Notes under the pieces: generated by a model
Databases searched by the model: none
Told to the model about the DNA's origin: nothing
Seen by the model: the letters and a program-made list of their open reading frames with translations, nothing else
Part shown: positions 60,543 to 64,000 of the stretch, piece by piece
How the letters are laid out: each line of letters opens with the position of its first letter
How positions within the stretch are numbered: position 1 is the stretch's first letter
Translations under genes and position numbers: made by a program
Origin: DATDAH01 sp963792205
Lineage (GTDB): Bacteria; Actinomycetota; Acidimicrobiia; Acidimicrobiales; DATDAH01
DNA length: 64,000 nt
Direction of reading: 5' to 3'
Assembly (NCBI GenBank): GCA_963792205.1
Contig: CAWBVI010000004.1
Span: 310,001 to 374,000 of the forward strand

Positions 60543-61319
60543 CTAGGCATCCTCGGGCTTGGAGAAGTCGGCCTTCTCGCCCGACGCGACGAAGGCGTCC
60601 CGGGCCTCGTCGGCCACGCCGCGGAGGTTGAGCTCGAAGGTGAACCCCTGCTCGAAGCGGTAGGAGCGCTTGACGTCGACGGGATCGATGCCGTTGAGGG
60701 ACTCCTTCGCCGCCCGGATGACCGTCGGGCTCTTGGCCGCGATCTCCGCCGCGACCTCGCGAGCGGCGCCCGGCAGCTCGTCGCGGGGGACGACCCGGAG
60801 GATCGAGCCGTAGTGGTGCAGCTCCGCCGCCGTGGCCACCGCCGACGTGTAGACCATCGCCCGCATCCGGTGCTGCGGCACCAGCCGGGCCAGGTGGGTG
60901 GCCGCGCCGAGCGCGCCACGGTCGACCTCGGGCAGGCCGAAGGTGGCGTCGTCGGAGGCGATGATGACGTCGGCGTTGCCCACCAGCCCGATCCCACCCC
61001 CGAGGCAGAAGCCGTGCACCGCGGCGATCACCGGCACGGCGCACTCGTAGACCGCGGCGAAGGCCGCGTAGCACCCCCGGTTGGCCCCGATGAGGGCCTC
61101 GAAGCCCTCGGTGGCCTGCATCTCCTTGATGTCCACGCCGGCGTTGAAGCCCCGGCCCTCGGCCGCCAGGATCACGACCCGCACGTCGGGGTCGTCGCCC
61201 AGCCCGCGCACGACGTCGGCCAGCTCGAACCACCCCGCCACGGTCAGCGCGTTCACCGGCGGGTGGTCCATCACGACGGTGGCGATGCCGTACTCGTCGA
61301 TCTCGGAGGTGATGGGCAT
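60543..61319 (-). CDS. echA20: EchA20, ring-cleaving crotonase of steroid degradation
   Basis: A 258-residue crotonase. EchA20 hydrolyses the D ring of the HIEC-CoA intermediate, upstream of IpdAB. PPVNALTVAGWFELADVV, EGRGFNAGVDIKEMQATEGF, ANRGCYAAFAAVYECAVPVI, FGLPEVDRGALGAATHLARL and the C-terminal RFEQGFTFELNLRGVADEAR agree closely with M. tuberculosis EchA20. It is first in the operon; TAGGTT lies 10 nt before the ATG. It diverges from the STAS gene. Confidence 0.95.
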   Translation of the reverse strand: MPITSEIDEYGIATVVMDHPPVNALTVAGWFELADVVRGLGDDPDVRVVILAAEGRGFNAGVDIKEMQATEGFEALIGANRGCYAAFAAVYECAVPVIAAVHGFCLGGGIGLVGNADVIIASDDATFGLPEVDRGALGAATHLARLVPQHRMRAMVYTSAVATAAELHHYGSILRVVPRDELPGAAREVAAEIAAKSPTVIRAAKESLNGIDPVDVKRSYRFEQGFTFELNLRGVADEARDAFVASGEKADFSKPEDA

Positions 61320-61455
61320 GGGCGCGGCGAACCTAGAGGACGCGGCCCGCCTCGGGCTACACGGCGCCCCGACCCACAAGCCTTTCCGGCGGGTATCCTC
61401 CGGTCGGAAGCATCCGTCACCGCCCTGACCCCGCGGTAGTCCCCGGGACAGAGCA

Positions 61456-61833
61456 ATGGCGAGTGATGGCGCAATGGCAAGTTATGGATCGTGTCGGATC
61501 GACTTCGATGTCGTCGGCACCGATGGCTTCCGAGTCGGCGTGCTCCGTGGGGAGCTCGATGCCGGCACCCTCGACGAGGTGCGCTCGGCCCTCGCCGAGG
61601 TGGTCGAAGGCCATGCCCACCTGGTGCTCGATCTGGAGGACCTGACCTTCCTGAGTGCCGCAGGGGTCCGCCTCTTCCTCGACGTCCGCGCCGACTGCCG
61701 GGCTCGGGGCGGAGACCTCACCGTGCGGAACCCCCGGCCCCTCGCGTTGCGGGTCTTCACCATCACGAAGACCGACGACCTGCTGGAACGGGGCAGGGAC
61801 ACACCCACGAGTAGCACGGAACCCGCCAGTTGA
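61456..61833 (+). CDS. STAS-domain anti-sigma factor antagonist
   Basis: A 125-residue STAS protein of the SpoIIAA/RsbV type. RVGVLRGELDAGTLDEVRSA, HLVLDLEDLTFLSAAGVRLF (phosphorylatable Ser in FLSAAG) and a C-terminal helix are as expected. Such proteins release sigma factors by binding anti-sigma kinases; the HATPase-like protein at 32653 is a conceivable but unlinked partner. In-frame Met at codon 7 is an alternative start. The last 4 bases overlap the TTG start of the GAF-ANTAR frame. Confidence 0.85.
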   Translation: MASDGAMASYGSCRIDFDVVGTDGFRVGVLRGELDAGTLDEVRSALAEVVEGHAHLVLDLEDLTFLSAAGVRLFLDVRADCRARGGDLTVRNPRPLALRVFTITKTDDLLERGRDTPTSSTEPAS

Positions 61834-62579
61834 CCGATGGGACGGCACGGCGCGACGGTCACGTCGTGACGTCACCGCCCATCGACGCGTCGGCCCTCGC
61901 GGGGGCCGTGGACCGCCTGGCGGGACTCGAAGCCACCAACCTGGCCCCGGTCCTGCAACAGGTGGTCGACGCGGTGACCGAGGTCTTCTCGAGCGGCGGG
62001 GCGGGGATCATGCTCCTCGACGAGGACTCCGTCCTGCGCTACGCCGCGGCGTCCGACGCGTCGGCCCAGGTGCTGGAGCGGGTCCAGGTCGAGCTCGGGC
62101 ACGGACCGTGTGTCGACGCGCTCATCCACGACCACGTCGTCGTCACCGACGACCTCACGGCCGACGCCCGCTGGCCGGAGCTCGGCGAGGTGATCGAGGC
62201 CACCTCGGTCCGTGCCGTGCTGGGCCTCCCGGTGCACGTCGGGGGAACCGCCGTCGGGTCGCTCGACGTCTACCACGCGCAGGCCCACCACTGGACCGAA
62301 GCGGAGCGGGAGGCGCTCCTCGCCTTCAACCGCATCGTGGAGAGCCTGGTGGGCACGGCCCTGCTCGCGGACCAGAAGTCCACGCTGGCCCTCCAGCTCC
62401 AGAAGGCGCTGGACAACCGGGTCCTCATCGAGCGAGCGGTCGGCGTGATCATGGCCGTCGAGCAGCTCGACGCCACCGACGCGTTCGACCGGCTGCGCCG
62501 GGTGGCTCGGTCGCACCGGCAACCCGCGGTCGAGGTGGCGCGCGACGTCCTGATCCGGCTGTCGCTGCCCCCGACCTGA
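61830..62579 (+). CDS. GAF and ANTAR domain transcription antiterminator
   Basis: About 249 residues. A GAF domain (about 30-165) includes GGAGIMLLDEDSVLRYAAAS, GPCVDALIHDHVV and AVLGLPVHVGGTAVGSLDVY. A C-terminal ANTAR domain follows (KALDNRVLIERAVGVIMAVE, then DAFDRLRRVARSHRQPAVEV). ANTAR domains bind paired RNA hairpins to prevent termination. The frame begins with TTG overlapping the STAS stop; a GTG at 61866 is an equally possible start. Coupling to a STAS protein suggests a joint signalling module. Confidence 0.9.
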   Translation: MTDGTARRDGHVVTSPPIDASALAGAVDRLAGLEATNLAPVLQQVVDAVTEVFSSGGAGIMLLDEDSVLRYAAASDASAQVLERVQVELGHGPCVDALIHDHVVVTDDLTADARWPELGEVIEATSVRAVLGLPVHVGGTAVGSLDVYHAQAHHWTEAEREALLAFNRIVESLVGTALLADQKSTLALQLQKALDNRVLIERAVGVIMAVEQLDATDAFDRLRRVARSHRQPAVEVARDVLIRLSLPPT

Positions 62580-62618
62580 GGACCCGCCTGCGGCGGTTCG
62601 TCGGGGCCGTCCGTCACC

Positions 62619-62735
62619 CCTAGGGACCTGCGCGGAAAGGCCGAGGCTGGGGGTGGTGACCTGGGACATCGCCAAGCTGCGCTTGGCGATCACCGCTGTG
62701 CTTGCCACGTCGCCTCGCCTATCGGCTCGGCTCCT
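62619..62735 (+). repeat. Dispersed hairpin repeat, copy 4 (long form)
   Basis: Long form shared with copy 2: GCGCGGAAAGG block, GACCTGGGACATCGCCAAGC, hairpin loop TGC, GCTTGGCGAT, GCTGTGCTTGCC and ATCGGCTCGGCTCC. It lies between the GAF-ANTAR stop and the SDR start. A TAAGCT box follows directly, 9 nt before the SDR ATG. It is the only copy between two genes in the same direction. Confidence 0.85.
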
Positions 62736-62749
62736 AAGCTCCTGTCGCC

Positions 62750-63457
62750 ATGACCACGGGATCGGAGCTGGCCGGGCGCGTCGCGCTCATCACCGGGGCC
62801 ACCGGGGCAATCGGCCGGGCCGTCGCCCAGTGCCTCCTGGCCGCCGGAGCCCAGGTGGCGATCTCCAGCCCCAACCCGTCCGGAACTCCACCCGGGGCCT
62901 TCGACTTCTTCGCCGCCGACGTCCGCGACGCCGAGGCCGGGGCCGAACTGCTGGCGGCTGTCGTCGACCGGTACGGACGCATCGACGTCGTGGTGAACAA
63001 CGCCGGCGGCCCGCCGGCCGACGAGTCGGTCACCGACATCGTCACTCTCAACCTCCTCGCCCCGCTCTTCGTGTCCCGAGCCGCCAACCGGGTCATGCAG
63101 GCCCAGGACGACGGTGGGGCGATCGTCAACATCGGGTCCCTCACCGGCCTGGGGCCGACCCCGGGCGCCGCGGCCTACGGAGCGGCGAAGGCGGGCCTGA
63201 TCCACCTCACCCAGACCCTCGCCGTGGAGTGGGCGCCGAGCGTGCGCGTCAACTGCGTGTCCGCCGACCTGCACACGGGCGACGACGAGGCGACGCTCCC
63301 CCTCGGGCGCCGGGGCTCCCCTGCCGACGTGGCCGACGCGGTCGTGTTCCTCGCCTCCCCAGCGGCGGCCTACGTGTCCGGAGCGAACCTCGTCGTCCAC
63401 GGCGGCGGGGCGCGCCCGGCGTTCCTCGCCGCGGTCGCCGGCGACCAGGGCACCTGA
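62750..63457 (+). CDS. Short-chain dehydrogenase/reductase
   Basis: A 235-residue SDR. ALITGATGAIGRAVAQCL is the cofactor loop. DVRDAEAGAELL and VVVNNAGGPP follow. The catalytic residues are NIGSLTGLG and YGAAKAGLIHL. The end YVSGANLVVHGGGARPAFL is standard. It is compact, lacking a long substrate loop. The substrate is unknown. The ATG follows the hairpin repeat by about 15 bp. Confidence 0.9.
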   Translation: MTTGSELAGRVALITGATGAIGRAVAQCLLAAGAQVAISSPNPSGTPPGAFDFFAADVRDAEAGAELLAAVVDRYGRIDVVVNNAGGPPADESVTDIVTLNLLAPLFVSRAANRVMQAQDDGGAIVNIGSLTGLGPTPGAAAYGAAKAGLIHLTQTLAVEWAPSVRVNCVSADLHTGDDEATLPLGRRGSPADVADAVVFLASPAAAYVSGANLVVHGGGARPAFLAAVAGDQGT

Positions 63458-63474
63458 CCTCACCCTGAGGGAAC

Positions 63475-63505
63475 TTGACTTGCCTCCCCCGGGGGCGCAT
63501 ACATT
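63475..63505 (+). promoter_or_regulatory. Promoter upstream of the leader peptide
   Basis: TTGACT at 63475-63480 and CATACA or TACATT near 63498-63505, spaced 17-19 bases, form a sigma-70-like promoter. About 75 nt of leader precedes the short ORF at 63585. Confidence 0.55.
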
Positions 63506-63550
63506 CGTAACCAATCCGCAACGAGTTCGTCATGAGTCCGCGTCCGCCAA

Positions 63551-63571
63551 GGGTGGCAGGGAAGGCCACCC
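63551..63571 (+). promoter_or_regulatory. Leader hairpin before the short ORF
   Basis: GGGTGGC (63551-63557) pairs with GCCACCC (63565-63571) around a 7-base purine-rich loop. It ends 4 nt before the AGGGGAGAG Shine-Dalgarno of the short ORF. Confidence 0.5.
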
Positions 63572-63584
63572 GCTAGGGGAGAGC

Positions 63585-63629
63585 ATGCGGAGAGTGTTCA
63601 ACAGCAGCGTGTTCTGTCCGATTTTGTGA
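63585..63629 (+). CDS. Short leader ORF, 14 residues
   Basis: MRRVFNSSVFCPIL, preceded by a strong AGGGGAGAG Shine-Dalgarno about 1-3 nt from the ATG region. Its TGA overlaps a GTG (GTGA) that opens the downstream secreted-protein gene. The peptide is too short for a domain assignment. The arrangement is typical of a translated leader that couples ribosome delivery to the next gene. Confidence 0.5.
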   Translation: MRRVFNSSVFCPIL

Positions 63630-64000
63630 CGGTGCGCCGCCGCCTCCTCGTGACGATGCTGGCCGCCCTCGTGGGGGCCAGCCTCCTCGCCCTCGTCCCC
63701 CTCGCGCCGCACTCCGCGGTGGGCCAGGGCGAACCGACCATGGCGATCTCGGTCACCGAGGGCCTCACCGGCACCGAGATCGGCGTCACCGGCAATGGCT
63801 GCTTCCTCCCCGACGGCGTGACGGGCGCCGACGGCCTGCTGTTCCAGCTCATCGCGCCGGACGGCCGGGCCGGGGCGAGCGAGACCCTCCTCGTCGAGCG
63901 GGACGGGACCTGGGACACCACCTTCACCGTGCCCAACGGTGTCCGCCGTGGCACCTATTCGGTGCGCGGGACCTGCATCGCCCCGATGTACGAGGACCTC
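63626..64000 (+). CDS. Secreted protein, N-terminal part (truncated by the window)
   Basis: The visible 125 residues start VTVRRRLLVTMLAALVGASL, a signal peptide with a cleavage site near VGQG. A beta-rich domain with paired Cys (NGCFLPDG and RGTCIAP) follows, resembling Ig-like repeats of exported actinobacterial proteins. The GTG at 63626 overlaps the leader ORF stop; the GTG two codons later (63632) is an alternative. Function unknown; the gene continues past the window end. Confidence 0.7.
   Translation, partial: MTVRRRLLVTMLAALVGASLLALVPLAPHSAVGQGEPTMAISVTEGLTGTEIGVTGNGCFLPDGVTGADGLLFQLIAPDGRAGASETLLVERDGTWDTTFTVPNGVRRGTYSVRGTCIAPMYEDL

Noticed and set aside
61370..61390. KstR2 operator near echA20
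   Set aside because: CACAAGCC has a half-site look, but the second half (CTTG) is absent.
59508..61439. Plus-strand 643-codon frame opposite ipdA, ipdB and echA20
   Set aside because: It is the antisense shadow of three well recognised genes in GC-rich sequence, with His/Gly/Arg-rich low-quality translation.

Overview
The window is a G+C-rich (roughly 70% by eye), densely packed chromosomal segment of a free-living actinobacterium. GTG starts are frequent. It carries an Rpf-like muralytic protein, two LmeA/DUF2993 proteins, a wax ester synthase/DGAT, polyphosphate glucokinase, a GAF-ANTAR regulator and mycobacterial-type steroid ring degradation genes. This mix would fit the class Acidimicrobiia, but that placement is inference. 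No prophage, insertion sequence, CRISPR array or rRNA was seen.

Layout. 0-10 kb: thioesterase, cyclase, polyphosphate glucokinase, a flavin oxidoreductase, three poorly known proteins, and a lutA-lutB-lutC-LmeA operon. 10-19 kb: HIT protein, WS/DGAT, a GNAT-DUF429 fusion, methyltransferase, crotonase, Rpf-like protein with a long leader, NfuA-type Fe-S carrier and a thiolase. 18.4-24 kb: a four-gene run (unknown, VOC, YqgE, alpha/beta hydrolase), then an MMPL transporter divergent from a TetR regulator. 24-33 kb: GH20, CitE-like lyase, MaoC, thioesterases, TauE/DUF1634, haem-binding protein, MBL-fold protein and a secreted metalloprotease with C-terminal repeats. 33-38 kb: acyl-CoA dehydrogenase, a small membrane protein, tRNA-Glu and tRNA-Gln, DUF218 protein and gltX. 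38-46.8 kb: SDRs, kynureninase, a TPP enzyme, LmeA paralogue, esterase and an acyl-CoA dehydrogenase pair. 47-52.4 kb: lipoprotein, DUF35 protein plus two thiolases, one closely resembling FadA6, and a PhoD phosphatase. 52.4-57.2 kb: subtilase and GH31. 57.4-61.3 kb: echA20-ipdA-ipdB-ipdC, the enzymes that open and degrade the last steroid rings (C and D). 61.4-64 kb: STAS and GAF-ANTAR regulators, SDR, and a secreted protein preceded by a short leader ORF and cut by the window end.

Functional theme. Most metabolic genes serve acyl-CoA and lipid chemistry. EchA20, IpdA, IpdB, IpdC and the FadA6-like thiolase, with a FadE31/FadE32-like dehydrogenase pair, make terminal steroid nucleus degradation the best supported pathway.

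Two global features matter for any reader. First, at least eight small indels break otherwise intact genes, seven of them single-base, so assembly error must be excluded before calling pseudogenes. Second, many starts carry a TAnnnT -10-like box 6-8 nt upstream, the signature of leaderless transcripts. A dispersed repeat with a 9-bp hairpin stem lies just upstream of four genes and is the most interesting unexplained element.
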